A stretch of 64,000 bases of DNA, taken from contig NZ_SPEY01000042.1 in assembly GCF_009360615.1 (NCBI RefSeq), positions 62,001 to 126,000 on the forward strand. Direction: 5' to 3'. Source of the stretch: Comamonas sp. (GTDB taxonomy: Bacteria > Pseudomonadota > Gammaproteobacteria > Burkholderiales > Burkholderiaceae_C). Below are positions 8,885 to 18,666 of this stretch, one piece after another. A program made the translations under genes and the position numbers. The notes below the pieces were generated by a model. It had not been told where the DNA came from. It searched no databases and was given only the letters and a program-made list of their open reading frames with translations. The number at the start of each line of letters is the position of its first letter. Within the stretch, counting starts at the first letter, position 1.

Positions 8885-9126
8885 GGACAGGTCCTGGTTG
8901 AAGCAGTGCCGCACCGTTGTGCGACATCTGCCTGGACTGTCCCAAAACAATGGGGGTCAAGGAAATACCGTTTGCTGATCCATGGCCATCAATATATTTG
9001 ATGGCTACGGAAATCAAGGACTTGTGTCTGTCATCCCCGTCGGATGGAGTCCGTGTTGCGGGTTTGTCCCGGGCACCGTGCCACTGACCTTTGCATTCAT
9101 CGCGCCGCGGGGAGCCGGATTGCGCT

Positions 9127-10107
9127 CTACGTGGCCGTGTAGTCCCAGCGGGCTTGCCAGCGGCCTTCTCCGATCAGGGTCTGGACCTGCCGCAGCAGTG
9201 CGTCCTGCACCACCTGCACTGCTGCATCCTGGGTGCGGCCGGGCTGGCGCGCCAGATAGTATCGACGCTGCAGATCGGGGTTGCAGACTCTGGCCACGAT
9301 CCAGGCGCTGGACGCGTTTGGGGGCTGCGGGCTCTCGGCCACCGAGCAGGCGGGGCTGAACGTGAAGCCTCCCCCGCATTGATAGAGCGATCGAATGACC
9401 CGTGCCGAGTCGTGCTCGTGAACGATGTTCAGGCCGATTTGCAGGTCGCTGGCAGCCTGCTCCACCGTCTGGCGTATGGAAAAACGCCTGGACTGCAGCA
9501 CCAGGGGCTGTGCCGCGGCATGGGCAAAGTCGAGGCAGGGGGTATTTTCCTCTGCGCTGCCTCGATAGAGCAGGGGGCTGACCGCTGCCTGCGGGTCATG
9601 GCCACAGAAATAGATGGCCTCGGTGGCCATGGGGCGCACCTGCAGGCCCTGCAGACTGGCGGTGTCGACCAGCACGCCCAGATCGGCGCGACGCTCCAGC
9701 ATGGCTTTTTGCACCATCAGGCTGGAGTCGTCGAGCACAAACACGCGGATGCGCGGGTAACTCAGGCGCAAGCTGGCGATCACCGGACCCATGAGCAGGC
9801 CGGTCAGCAAAAACGGCATGGCAATGCTGACCGAGCCTTCCGGCCCCATGGGCAGGCGCTGAAGGCGTTCGCACATGGCATCGGCATCGGAGATCAGGCG
9901 GCGCGCATCTTCATAAAGTCGGCCTCCTGCGGGCGTGGCCGTGACTCCCGCATGGGTTCGCTCCAGCAACTGGACACCGAGTTCGGACTCGAGCTTCTTG
10001 ATCTGAGCCGTCAGTGCCGGCTGGGCCACATACAGAGAATGGGCCGCCCGTGAGATCGAGCCGGCCTCCAGCACGGTGATGAAATAGCGAAGCCCGCGAA
10101 GATCCAT
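9127..10107 (-). CDS. LysR-family transcriptional regulator
   Basis: 326 residues with an N-terminal winged helix (MDLRGLRYFITVLEAGSISR, then AAHSLYVAQPALTAQIKKLE) and the usual periplasmic-binding-like effector domain from about residue 90. It resembles Nac/Cbl-like LysR proteins of beta-proteobacteria. It lies upstream of and on the same strand as the ligase/dehydrogenase/Bug operon (242-base gap) and is divergent from the di-iron protein gene, so it may act on either. The spacer towards the di-iron gene has the dyad ATGTC-N10-GACAT, a plausible binding site. The effector is unknown. Confidence 0.9.
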   Translation of the reverse strand: MDLRGLRYFITVLEAGSISRAAHSLYVAQPALTAQIKKLESELGVQLLERTHAGVTATPAGGRLYEDARRLISDADAMCERLQRLPMGPEGSVSIAMPFLLTGLLMGPVIASLRLSYPRIRVFVLDDSSLMVQKAMLERRADLGVLVDTASLQGLQVRPMATEAIYFCGHDPQAAVSPLLYRGSAEENTPCLDFAHAAAQPLVLQSRRFSIRQTVEQAASDLQIGLNIVHEHDSARVIRSLYQCGGGFTFSPACSVAESPQPPNASSAWIVARVCNPDLQRRYYLARQPGRTQDAAVQVVQDALLRQVQTLIGEGRWQARWDYTAT

Positions 10108-10189
10108 GGTGGTGCTACTCGAAAAATCAGCTTGAAGGCTGGAGTGAAAGCCTGTAGAAGGCTATTTGAAGAAATGTTAGCCTCCTGTA

Positions 10190-10209
10190 ATGTCGGCGTA
10201 ATCTGACAT
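10190..10209. promoter_or_regulatory. dyad ATGTC-N10-GACAT in LysR / di-iron gene spacer
   Basis: ATGTCGGCGTAATCTGACAT has perfect five-base arms. Further TGTCGG/CCGACA half-sites follow, including CCGACA at 10259-10264 and TGTCGG at 10274-10279 flanking the start codon of the di-iron gene. Likely an operator for the divergent LysR protein; binding is inferred. Confidence 0.4.
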
Positions 10210-10272
10210 GGCACAAGGGCCAAATGTCGACAAGATGGCATATCTCTAAGTCTGAAGTCCGACAGATTCAGG

Positions 10273-11151
10273 ATGTCGGTCCTACAACTGATGCAGCACA
10301 ACGTGTCCCTCTCTTCACCTTCCACCATTCCGAGCAGAAATGGCTCTGCCCACTGGCGCATTGAAGACATTGACTTCTCTGCCATCGATCGCAGCGCCAT
10401 AGCGCACAACAAGGACCTGTTTTTTCTGCTGATGAGCGCTTCGTTCATCGAAACCGGCTCGGATACCTACGCGTCCAACCTCGCAGAGCATTACGCGGCC
10501 TGGCCCGAGATTGCGGCCTGGCTCAAGGAGCAATGGGAGTTCGAGGAACTCCAGCACGGACGCGCGCTGCGGGCCTATGTGGAGGCCGTATGGCCGGAGT
10601 TCCCCTGGCAGCAAGCCTACGACAGCTTCTTTGCCGAATACTCGCAGCTTTGCACCATGGAGGAGCTCTACCCCGATCCGCGCCTGGAGATGGTGGCCCG
10701 CTGCGTGGTGGAGACCGGCACCACGGCTTACTACCACACCCTGCGAGAGCTCTGTGACGAGCCGGTGCTGTGCGAATTGCTGGGCAATGTGCGCAACGAC
10801 GAGGTCAATCACTTCAAGCATTTCCTCAAATACTTCAAGGAGCTGCAGCAGCAGTCACCGGTGGGGCGCGCGCGCATTGCCAAAGCACTGTATGGCCGTC
10901 TCAAGGAGTTGCGCGAGAGCGATTCGGATATCGCGTTGCGCCATGTCTGGGCGCACAAGGGGCACTATTTCGCAGATGGCAGCACGCGTTTCGAGGATAT
11001 GGCACGACGTATCTATGAGCTGGTCAGCCGTCGTCTGCCTGCCGACCTGGCGGTGCGCATGCTGCTCAAGCCCATGCTTCTGCCGACCCGGGTCGAAGGG
11101 CTGATACGCACGCCGATCTCAAAACTGGCCACGCGCATCATGGCGTACTGA
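10273..11151 (+). CDS. ferritin-like di-iron protein (oxygenase/desaturase-like), function unknown
   Basis: 292 residues, predicted all-helical. Metal ligands of a di-iron carboxylate site stand out: Glu60, Glu92 with His95 (in EELQH), Glu147 (CVVETGT), and Glu177 with His180 (DEVNH). This two-fold E...ExxH pattern is that of ferritin-like oxidases, acyl-ACP desaturases and AurF-type N-oxygenases, so an O2-dependent oxidation is likely; the substrate cannot be told. No signal peptide. The start is uncertain because AGGA is only 1-2 bases from the ATG at 10273, and an initiation codon slightly downstream is possible. It is transcribed alone and divergent from a LysR gene, with a terminator after it. 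Confidence 0.75.
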   Translation: MSVLQLMQHNVSLSSPSTIPSRNGSAHWRIEDIDFSAIDRSAIAHNKDLFFLLMSASFIETGSDTYASNLAEHYAAWPEIAAWLKEQWEFEELQHGRALRAYVEAVWPEFPWQQAYDSFFAEYSQLCTMEELYPDPRLEMVARCVVETGTTAYYHTLRELCDEPVLCELLGNVRNDEVNHFKHFLKYFKELQQQSPVGRARIAKALYGRLKELRESDSDIALRHVWAHKGHYFADGSTRFEDMARRIYELVSRRLPADLAVRMLLKPMLLPTRVEGLIRTPISKLATRIMAY

Positions 11152-11183
11152 CAGCGCTTGCCGGGCGAACGGCAAATAGAAAA

Positions 11184-11206
11184 ATGGCCCGGTTCGACCG
11201 GGCCTT
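11184..11206. terminator. terminator hairpin between convergent di-iron gene and prmB
   Basis: GGCCCGG pairs with CCGGGCC around TTCGA, with an A run on the left side and TT on the right. It sits between the stops of two convergent genes and can serve prmB on the minus strand best, where the T run follows. Confidence 0.75.
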
Positions 11207-11227
11207 CGACTCTGACAGCGCCTGCCT

Positions 11228-12166
11228 TTACGAGGCCGGGTCGTTGTCTGACCAGTGGCGCAGCGCCTCTTCGGTTATCAGCAGCACCTGTTCGTCCCCC
11301 GAACTGGTGTCGAGCCAGAATACGGGCAGGTCGGGGAAGGCGGCCTCGAAATACGGTTTTTCATTGCCGATTTCCAGCACCACCACGGCATCCTTGTTCA
11401 GGCGGGCCGGCAGGTCCTGGAGCAGCTGGCGAATGAAGTCCATGCCGTCGGTGCCGCCGGCCAGGGCCAGTCGGGGTTCGGCCTGGTACTCGGCAGGCAG
11501 CTTGTCCATGCTGTCGGAGTTCACATACGGCGGGTTGCACAGCACCAGATCCCAGGGGCCGGGCACCTGGCTCATGCCGTTGCTCTCCCGCAGAGTCACG
11601 CGATCCTGCAGTCCATGCTTTTCCACATTGATGCGGGCGACGGCCAGTGCATCGGTCGAGATGTCGGCTCCTGTGACACGGACGTCGGGATAGGCCATGG
11701 CGGCCAGGCATGCCAGAGAGCCATTGCCGGTACAGAGATCCAGCACCTGTACGGTCTTGTCGGACAGCCAGTCGTCGATGCTGCCGTCGGCCAGCAACTC
11801 GGCGATGAAGCTGCGCGGCACGATGGAGCGTTCGTCGATGTAGAAGGGCACCCCTACCAGCCAGGCCTCGTTCGTCAGATAGGCGGCGGGCTTGCGGCTG
11901 CGGATGCGCTCCTCGAAAAGCGTCGCCGTCTGCGCTTGCATTTCAGGGGATACCGGCTGATCGGAGACTGACCCAGGAGCCCCTGGAGTGAGTTCGCTGT
12001 CGAGTGGCAGTCCCAGCTTCCAGAGCACCAGCCAGGCCGCTTCGTCTTCGGCGGTGGCCGTACCGTGGCCAAAAGCCACGCCGGCAGTGGCGAGGGCCTG
12101 GGTGCCGCTGGCAATCAGTGCGGCAACGGTCTTGCCGGAAATCGGGGGGGTACTCGTGGTGCTCAT
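11228..12166 (-). CDS. prmB: ribosomal protein L3 N5-glutamine methyltransferase
   Basis: Methylates a glutamine of ribosomal protein L3 using S-adenosylmethionine. 312 residues with the SAM-binding [12 protein letters not shown] loop, ADIS acidic end of strand 2 and the NPPY motif ([10 protein letters not shown]) that recognises the glutamine amide. The N-terminal substrate domain and the [11 protein letters not shown] stretch separate PrmB from PrmC. Its start overlaps the dapE stop by four bases (ATGA), so the two are translationally coupled. Confidence 0.9.
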   Translation of the reverse strand: MSTTSTPPISGKTVAALIASGTQALATAGVAFGHGTATAEDEAAWLVLWKLGLPLDSELTPGAPGSVSDQPVSPEMQAQTATLFEERIRSRKPAAYLTNEAWLVGVPFYIDERSIVPRSFIAELLADGSIDDWLSDKTVQVLDLCTGNGSLACLAAMAYPDVRVTGADISTDALAVARINVEKHGLQDRVTLRESNGMSQVPGPWDLVLCNPPYVNSDSMDKLPAEYQAEPRLALAGGTDGMDFIRQLLQDLPARLNKDAVVVLEIGNEKPYFEAAFPDLPVFWLDTSSGDEQVLLITEEALRHWSDNDPAS

Positions 12167-13359
12167 GCGGTCAGGGCGGTCTGCTGGCGCTGGAGTTGCT
12201 CCAGCGTCCTGCGGTAAATGTTCTTCAGCGGCTCGATATCGGCCACGGCGATGTGCTCGTCGATCTTGTGGATGCTGGCATTGGGTGGACCCATTTCGAT
12301 GACCTGGGGACAGATCTGGGCGATGAAGCGGCCATCGCTGGTGCCGCCGGTGGTGGACAGCTCGGTCTCCAGTCCGGTTTCGTCCCGGATGGCGGCCTGA
12401 ACGGCCTGAACCAGGGTGCCTGGTGTGGTCAGAAAGGGCTGTCCGCCCACGGTCCAGACCAGCGAGTATTCGACACCGTGACGGTCGAGGATCTCATGCA
12501 CGCGCTTTTGCAGGGATTCGGAACTGGACTCGGTGCAGAAGCGGAAGTTGAAGTCGATCACCACATGGCCGGGAATCACGTTGCTGGCACCCGTGCCGCC
12601 ATGGATGTTGCTGATCTGCCAACTGGTCGGAGGGAAGAACGCATTGCCCTGGTCCCAGACCGTGGCGGCGAGCTCCGCGAGTGCGGGCAGGGCTTCGTGA
12701 ATGGGATTGCGAGCCAGTTGCGGATAAGCGATGTGGCCTTGCACGCCGTTGACCGTGAGCTTGCCGCTCATGGTGCCGCGACGGCCGTTCTTGATCATGT
12801 CTCCGGTCTGCTTGACCGAGGTGGGCTCGCCCACGATGCACCAGTCCAGACGTTCGCCGCGCTGGCGCAGCTGCTCGACCACGACCTTGGTTCCGTCAAC
12901 CGAAGGGCCTTCCTCGTCGCTGGTCAGCAAAAGCGCGATGTCAAAGGCGGGCTCGGGCGTGGTCTGCAGAAACTCTTCCAGCGCCACGACGAAGGCCGCT
13001 ATCGAGGTTTTCATATCGCTGGCTCCGCGGCCGTAAAGCTTGCCGTCGCGGTGCATGGGTACAAAGGGTGGGCTGGACCATTCCTTGAGCGGGCCGGGGG
13101 GCACCACGTCGGTATGGCCGGCAAAAACGAGCACGGCTCTCTCTGAACGGATAGCGCCTTGTGCAGCCAGTTGGCGCTCGGGAGAGCGTTTTGCCCACAG
13201 GTTTTGTACCCGAAAGTCTGCGGGGCCGCTGTCCAGCCGCTCGCAGGCAAAGCCCATGGGCGTCAGGGCGTCGGCGAGCAGCTCGAGGCAGCCAGCATCT
13301 TCGGGGGTGACGGAGGGCAGGCTGATGAGCTGCTCGGTCAGTTGCAGGGTCCGGGACAT
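12163..13359 (-). CDS. dapE: succinyl-diaminopimelate desuccinylase
   Basis: Di-zinc M20 hydrolase that removes succinate from N-succinyl-LL-diaminopimelate in lysine and peptidoglycan precursor synthesis. 398 residues. Metal-site motifs are present: [29 protein letters not shown] with the catalytic Glu, and the C-terminal [14 protein letters not shown]. An insertion-like stretch around residues 55-70 ([18 protein letters not shown]) makes it slightly longer than the usual 375-380. Together with dapC and dapD on the same strand, three steps of the succinylase branch are encoded here. Confidence 0.94.
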   Translation of the reverse strand: MSRTLQLTEQLISLPSVTPEDAGCLELLADALTPMGFACERLDSGPADFRVQNLWAKRSPERQLAAQGAIRSERAVLVFAGHTDVVPPGPLKEWSSPPFVPMHRDGKLYGRGASDMKTSIAAFVVALEEFLQTTPEPAFDIALLLTSDEEGPSVDGTKVVVEQLRQRGERLDWCIVGEPTSVKQTGDMIKNGRRGTMSGKLTVNGVQGHIAYPQLARNPIHEALPALAELAATVWDQGNAFFPPTSWQISNIHGGTGASNVIPGHVVIDFNFRFCTESSSESLQKRVHEILDRHGVEYSLVWTVGGQPFLTTPGTLVQAVQAAIRDETGLETELSTTGGTSDGRFIAQICPQVIEMGPPNASIHKIDEHIAVADIEPLKNIYRRTLEQLQRQQTALTA

Positions 13360-13408
13360 GGAGGGGCTTCAAACTAAAACAATGCCAAGGCCGCCGTGGC
13401 GGGCAGCC

Positions 13409-14578
13409 TCAGGCGGTTCTGACATCCAGGGTGATTTCCGTGAAAGACGGCATATCGTCATCGCCGGGCAGGATCACATCGGCGGTGGTCGGGGTGTTGA
13501 CAGCAGTGGCCGCATGACTGGCGTCATTATCCATGCGCCACATCAGATTCGTGGGCGAGTCGGCATAGGCCAGCGCTTCGCTGCGCTCAATTGTGCCACT
13601 GCGCACCAGTGCCGCCAGTGCTTCCTCAAAGGTCTGCGAGCCTTCGGCCATGGACTTCTCCATGGCATCCTTCACCCCGCCGAAATCGCCTTTGACGATC
13701 ATGTCGCTGATGAGCTTTGTATTGAGCATCACCTCCACGGCCGGCACGCGCGTGCCATTGACGGTGCGTACGAGGCGCTGGGAGATCACGGCCTTGAGAG
13801 AGGCCGCCAGCTCGCCCAACATGCTGGGGCGCACTTCCTCCGGAAAAAAGGAGAGGATGCGGTTGAGCGTGTGATAGCTGTTGTTGGCGTGCAGAGTGGC
13901 CAGGCACAGATGACCGGACTGGGCATAGGCCAGTGCGGCGGACATGGTTTCGCGATCGCGGATTTCGCCGATCAAGATGACGTCGGGAGCCTGGCGCAGC
14001 GCATTCTTGAGGGCGGTTGCCAAGGTGCTGGTATCGGTGCCGACCTCTCGCTGGTTGACGATCGACTTCTTGTTGCGAAACTGATACTCGACGGGGTCTT
14101 CCACCGTGAGGATGTGACCGCTGAGCTTTTCGTTGCGTTCGTCGATCATGGTCGCCAGCGTTGTGCTCTTGCCCGAGCCCGTTGCGCCAACCACCAGGAC
14201 CAGACCGCGCTTTTCCATGACCAGTTCGCTGACCACGGGCGGCAGGTTCAGGCTGTCGCGTGAAGGCACCTGCTGAGAGATGAAGCGCACGACGACTGCA
14301 TAGGAGCCACGCTGGCGCATGGCGCTGATACGAAAGCGACCGATGCCTTTCATGGGGATGGCCATGTTCAGCTCTCCCGTCTGCTTGAGCTCTTCGATGG
14401 CTTGCGGGCTGACGACTTCCGATAGCAAGGCCAGCGGGGCCTCCACCGGCAGTTCCTGATTATTGATGGGGATGCAGATGCCGTTGATCTTGATCAGCGC
14501 GGGCGCGCGGGCGGAGAGATACACATCCGATGCCTTTTTTTCGGACATCAGACGCAGAATTTTTTCCATGGTGCTCAT
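13409..14578 (-). CDS. pilU: type IV pilus retraction ATPase, PilU/PilT family
   Basis: Hexameric cytoplasmic ATPase of twitching motility. 389 residues from the ATG at 14578; this start is preferred because GAGGATGAAGAG precedes it and the product begins MSTMEKILRLM like PilU, while the frame reaches 57 residues further upstream with no family match. Walker A is GATGSGKST, the Asp box region is DPVEYQF, Walker B LIGEIRDRETM, and the His box ATLHANNSYHTL. MEKILRLMSEKKASDVYLS and FFPEEVRPSMLG favour PilU over PilT. It sits between dapD and dapE instead of beside pilT, separated from dapD by a terminator and from dapE by 49 bases. Confidence 0.88.
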   Translation of the reverse strand: MSTMEKILRLMSEKKASDVYLSARAPALIKINGICIPINNQELPVEAPLALLSEVVSPQAIEELKQTGELNMAIPMKGIGRFRISAMRQRGSYAVVVRFISQQVPSRDSLNLPPVVSELVMEKRGLVLVVGATGSGKSTTLATMIDERNEKLSGHILTVEDPVEYQFRNKKSIVNQREVGTDTSTLATALKNALRQAPDVILIGEIRDRETMSAALAYAQSGHLCLATLHANNSYHTLNRILSFFPEEVRPSMLGELAASLKAVISQRLVRTVNGTRVPAVEVMLNTKLISDMIVKGDFGGVKDAMEKSMAEGSQTFEEALAALVRSGTIERSEALAYADSPTNLMWRMDNDASHAATAVNTPTTADVILPGDDDMPSFTEITLDVRTA

Positions 14579-14681
14579 TTGCTCTTCATCCTCTCTTGCA
14601 CAGGCTCTCTGTGTGCGCATGTTAGCGCGTGTCAACTCGGTGCAGGCGGTGTCTGACAAGCAAAGCTGGTCCCTCGCATTG

Positions 14682-14714
14682 AAAAAGCCTGCCCGCTTGT
14701 CAGCGGGCAGGCTT
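14682..14714 (-). terminator. rho-independent terminator after dapD
   Basis: A 12-bp stem AAGCCTGCCCGC / GCGGGCAGGCTT with loop TTGTCA; on the minus strand it is followed by a T run. It lies 63 bases past the dapD stop and separates dapCD from pilU-dapE-prmB. Confidence 0.88.
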
Positions 14715-14776
14715 GCGTGAGGAGCAGGCCGGTGCAGTGTCCGCAGCACGGCGGAACGAGCATGGCCAGATGCCCA

Positions 14777-15610
14777 TCAGTCGCGCAGCAGGTCGTTGAT
14801 GCTGGTCTTGGAGCGGGTCTGGGCATCCACACGCTTGACGATGATGGCGGCATACATGGAGTAGTCCTTGCCATCCTTGGTCTGCTTGGGAATGTTGCCG
14901 CTGACCACCACCGAGCCACTGGGAACGCGGCCGTAGGTGATCTCGCCGGTTTCACGGTTGAACAGGGGAGTGGACTGGCCGATGTAGACGCCCATGCCCA
15001 GAACGGAGTTCTCCTCCACGATCACGCCTTCGACCACTTCGGAGCGGGCGCCGATGAAGCAGTTGTCTTCGATGATGGTGGGGTTGGCTTGCAGGGGCTC
15101 GAGCACGCCGCCCAGGCCCACGCCGCCGGACAGGTGCACGTTCTTGCCCACCTGGGCGCAGGAACCCACGGTAGCCCAGGTGTCGACCATGGTGCCTTCG
15201 TCCACATAGGCGCCGATGTTCACGTAGGAAGGCATCAGGATGGCACCCCGGGCGATGAAGGAGCCGCGACGGGCAACGGCAGGAGGAACGACGCGCACAC
15301 CGGTGGCGGCGATCTCGGCTTCGCTCATGCCTTCGAACTTGGTGGGCACCTTGTCGAAGAAGTTCAGCGCGCCGCCGTTGATCAGCGCATTATCCTTGAG
15401 GCGGAAGGACAGCAACACGGCCTTCTTGATCCACTGGTGCACCGTCCACTGGCCCACACCTTCGCGGGTGGCCACGCGCAGCTTGCCGTCATTGAGTTCG
15501 GCAATCACATGCTCCACGGCATCCACCACTTCCTTGGGGGCGGCGGAAGGCGAAATATTGGCACGGTTGTCCCAGGCGTTGTCGATGATGGATTGCAGTT
15601 GTTGCGTCAT
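14777..15610 (-). CDS. dapD: tetrahydrodipicolinate N-succinyltransferase
   Basis: Transfers succinyl from succinyl-CoA to tetrahydrodipicolinate in the lysine/DAP pathway. 277 residues from the ATG at 15610, close to the family length of about 274; 64 further in-frame upstream residues have no family match. The middle shows hexapeptide-repeat left-handed helix sequence ([20 protein letters not shown] onward). Typical motifs include [19 protein letters not shown] and [13 protein letters not shown]. The ribosome site is weak. It follows dapC by 79 bases, probably co-transcribed. Confidence 0.95.
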   Translation of the reverse strand: MTQQLQSIIDNAWDNRANISPSAAPKEVVDAVEHVIAELNDGKLRVATREGVGQWTVHQWIKKAVLLSFRLKDNALINGGALNFFDKVPTKFEGMSEAEIAATGVRVVPPAVARRGSFIARGAILMPSYVNIGAYVDEGTMVDTWATVGSCAQVGKNVHLSGGVGLGGVLEPLQANPTIIEDNCFIGARSEVVEGVIVEENSVLGMGVYIGQSTPLFNRETGEITYGRVPSGSVVVSGNIPKQTKDGKDYSMYAAIIVKRVDAQTRSKTSINDLLRD

Positions 15611-15689
15611 GATGTTTTCGGTCAAAGATCGAAAGTTGAGGTGAATCGTTGAGACATGAGGCCTGCGCAAGGCGGACCTCCGAGGGAAG

Positions 15690-16895
15690 TCAGCGTGCGC
15701 GGGACTCGATGAACCGGGCAATACGCTGAGCTGCTTCAAGGCATTCTGCCGTTTCGGCCACCAGAGCCATTCGAATACGCTGTGCTCCGGGGTTGAATCC
15801 ATGGGCCTCGCGTGCGAGGTAGCTTCCTGGTAAGACTGTCACGCCTGTATGAATATACAGCTCCTTGGCAAATTGTGCATCATCCATGCCCAATTCAGGC
15901 GGAATACCCGCCCAGAGATAGAAGCTGGCATCGGGTAGCTTGACATCCAGGACTCTGGACAGCACCGGTGTGACCTGGGCAAACTTCTCGCGGTACAAGC
16001 GGCGATTTTCCTTGACGTGGTCTTCGTCGCCCCAGGCCGCAATCGATGCGGTCTGAACCACCGGGCTCATGGCGCCGCCGTGATAGGTGCGGTAGAGCAG
16101 GAAGGACTTGAGCAGGGCGGCATCGCCCGCCACGAAACCGCTGCGCAATCCCGGCACATTGCTTCTCTTGGACAGGCTGGTGAACATCACCAGATTCTTG
16201 AAGTCATGGCGTCCCAGCTTTTTGGCGGCCTCAAGGCCGCCCAGCGGTGCTTCTTCCTGGAAGTAGATCTCGCTGTAGCACTCGTCACTGGCAATCACAA
16301 AGCCGTGCTTGTCGGACAGCGCAAACAGCTTTTCCCATTCGCTCAGCGGCATCACCGCGCCGGTGGGATTGCCGGGCGAGCAGACAAAGATCATCTGCGT
16401 GTCCTGCCATACCTCCTCGGGCACGGCATCCCAGTTCACGGCGAAGTTGCGCGAGGCATCGCTGGCTGCGTAATAGGGGGTGGCACCGGCCAGCAGCGTC
16501 GCACCTTCGTAGATTTGATAGAAGGGGTTGGGACAGATCACGCGCGCTCCGGCGCGGGTGCTGTCCACCACCACCTGCGTGAAGGCAAACAAGGCTTCAC
16601 GCGAGCCATTGACGGGCAGAACCTGGGTCGCCGCATCCAGCTCTATGCCGTATCGCCGGTTGGCCCATTGCGCAAAGGCCTGGCGCAGAGCGGGCAGGCC
16701 TGCGGTGGCAGGGTAGACGGACAGGCCCTCCAGTTCGCTGCTCAGCGCCTTTTCAATGAACGCTGGCGTGGCGTGACGCGGCTCTCCAATGCCGAGGCTG
16801 ATGGGACGCAGGCCCTCCGGGGGCTGAGCAGAGGCAAACAGTTGGCGAAGGCGTTCAAACGGATAAGGCTGTAAGCGCGAGAGCAGGGGGTTCAT
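15690..16895 (-). CDS. dapC: succinyldiaminopimelate aminotransferase
   Basis: Class I PLP aminotransferase making N-succinyl-LL-2,6-diaminopimelate. 401 residues; the PLP lysine is in [10 protein letters not shown], with PGNPTGAVM and [11 protein letters not shown] in the expected places and RIRMALV near the end. Genome context with dapD and dapE supports DapC over other alpha-family aminotransferases. First gene of the minus-strand lysine block, divergent from the chemoreceptor gene. Confidence 0.93.
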   Translation of the reverse strand: MNPLLSRLQPYPFERLRQLFASAQPPEGLRPISLGIGEPRHATPAFIEKALSSELEGLSVYPATAGLPALRQAFAQWANRRYGIELDAATQVLPVNGSREALFAFTQVVVDSTRAGARVICPNPFYQIYEGATLLAGATPYYAASDASRNFAVNWDAVPEEVWQDTQMIFVCSPGNPTGAVMPLSEWEKLFALSDKHGFVIASDECYSEIYFQEEAPLGGLEAAKKLGRHDFKNLVMFTSLSKRSNVPGLRSGFVAGDAALLKSFLLYRTYHGGAMSPVVQTASIAAWGDEDHVKENRRLYREKFAQVTPVLSRVLDVKLPDASFYLWAGIPPELGMDDAQFAKELYIHTGVTVLPGSYLAREAHGFNPGAQRIRMALVAETAECLEAAQRIARFIESRAR

Positions 16896-17084
16896 AGTGA
16901 CACATTATGGGCTGATGCCATTTTCGCATGAGAAAACAGTACTCATGGTTTTGATTTTGCGGGTTTGCAGGCTCCATGAATTGCAATTTGTTACGTAAGC
17001 TGGATGACAGAGCAAGTGGCTACCGTGAACAAGCTGCATGGACAGCGGACGAAGTCAACCACAAAAAAAGAATGGAGACAGGCA

Positions 17085-18578
17085 ATGCAAAACCGCATCT
17101 TGCCCGACAAAAAAAACCGCGTACGTATGAGGAATTCCGGATGGCTGTGGTTGGGGCTGCCATGGCTGCTGTCCGGGCCTGTTTTGCCGGTGCTCGGACT
17201 CAATGGGACATGGCAGCTGAGCTGGCTGTCGTTGTGGGCCCTGGGCGTGCTGTTATGGATCGGCGCCCTGCACAAGAGCTGGCAGCAGCAGTGGCATGAA
17301 ATGCAGTGGGCACTGGAAAAAGTCGCCCATGGCGATCTGAGCATCGACGCTGCCGAAGAGGCTCGCCATGAATCTGGCACATCGAACCTTACCCGATCGA
17401 TGGTGCATGCGCTGTCGGCGATGGTGGCTGATGTCCGCAGCAATGCGGCCCTGGTGGCCCAGGCCGGTCAGGGCATGGTCAAGGATCACCAGGCCTTGTC
17501 CGAGCGTACCGAGACACAGGCGAGCAATCTGGCGCAGACGGTCGTCAGTGTCGAGCAGCTCACCGCTGCGGTCCATCACAATGCGGAAGTGAGCCGGGTT
17601 GCCCACAGCCGCGCCAACGGGGTGCGCTCCGCTGCCGACCAGGGCGCGCAGGCCATGCAGCATGCGGCGCAGTCGGTGGAGCTGATTGAGCGCAACGCCG
17701 GGCGCATGCGGGAAATCATCGGGGTGATCGACGGTATTGCGTTTCAGACCAATATTCTGGCGCTCAACGCGGCGGTGGAGGCCGCAAGAGCCGGCGAACA
17801 GGGGCGCGGTTTTGCCGTGGTGGCCAGCGAGGTGCGCACGTTGGCCCAACGTAGCGCCGAGGCCGCCAAGGAGATTCGGCAACTGATTGGCGAAACCGTG
17901 CAGCAGGTTGGCCAGAGCACGCAGCTGCTGCGCAATGCCGTGGGAGAAATCCAGGGGGTGACGCGGGCCATCCACGATGTGGTGAGCCATATGGGGGAGC
18001 TCTCGGACTCGGCCAGCAGCCAGAGCACCGGGCTTCAGGAAATCAGCAATGCCGTGCACCAGATCGATGAGATCACCCAGCACAACGCCCAGATGGTGGG
18101 CCTGGCGCTGCAGCAGGCGAAGGAGCTGCAACTGCGTGCCCAGCACCTTTCGGATGCGGTGTCGCGTTTCAGGTTGCAGCAGGGTACGGCCGAAGAGGCC
18201 GTGGCGCTGGTGAATGCGACCATGCGTCAAGCCAGGAGCTCGTCCAGCACCGCCAGCCTGCTGCAGACCGTCACCGATCCTTCGCAGCCGTTTCACGACC
18301 GCGATATGTATGTGTTTGCTCTGTCCTCGGAAGGGGAGTACCGGGCCTTCGGCGGCAATCCGGCCAAAGTGGGAGTGCGGGTGCAGGATGTTCCAGGCAT
18401 TGACGGTGATCGCCTGATGGCGGACATCGTCGCGCAGGCCGAAATTGGCCCGGGCTGGGTGGAGTATGACTACATCAACCCCAGCAACCAGCAGGTTCAG
18501 ACCAAGATGTCCTATGTCTGCAAGCACGCAGGGCTGTATTGGGGCTGCGGGGTCTACAAGAGTCTGGTCAATACCTAG
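17085..18578 (+). CDS. methyl-accepting chemotaxis protein with C-terminal Cache-like sensor domain
   Basis: 497 residues from the ATG at 17085, chosen for the GGAG seven bases upstream. Two closely spaced hydrophobic segments (about residues 17-36 and 41-60) form an N-terminal membrane hairpin with almost no periplasmic loop. The signalling hairpin tip is intact ([20 protein letters not shown], then [15 protein letters not shown]). After the coiled coil a further domain of about 95 residues begins at [15 protein letters not shown] and ends GCGVYKSL. It has the VGVRVQD and GWVEYDY strings of single-Cache (sCache_2-type) domains, here on the cytoplasmic side. It probably senses an internal or membrane-permeant ligand. 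No CheB/CheR pentapeptide is seen at the end. Confidence 0.87.
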   Translation: MQNRILPDKKNRVRMRNSGWLWLGLPWLLSGPVLPVLGLNGTWQLSWLSLWALGVLLWIGALHKSWQQQWHEMQWALEKVAHGDLSIDAAEEARHESGTSNLTRSMVHALSAMVADVRSNAALVAQAGQGMVKDHQALSERTETQASNLAQTVVSVEQLTAAVHHNAEVSRVAHSRANGVRSAADQGAQAMQHAAQSVELIERNAGRMREIIGVIDGIAFQTNILALNAAVEAARAGEQGRGFAVVASEVRTLAQRSAEAAKEIRQLIGETVQQVGQSTQLLRNAVGEIQGVTRAIHDVVSHMGELSDSASSQSTGLQEISNAVHQIDEITQHNAQMVGLALQQAKELQLRAQHLSDAVSRFRLQQGTAEEAVALVNATMRQARSSSSTASLLQTVTDPSQPFHDRDMYVFALSSEGEYRAFGGNPAKVGVRVQDVPGIDGDRLMADIVAQAEIGPGWVEYDYINPSNQQVQTKMSYVCKHAGLYWGCGVYKSLVNT

Positions 18579-18666
18579 CCAAGCGACGACAGGCCAGCAA
18601 CTGCCGGGACGGCTATTGCATCGATGGCTTGCGCCATTTTGTGAGCAGGGCCTGGCGCCGTGGCCG

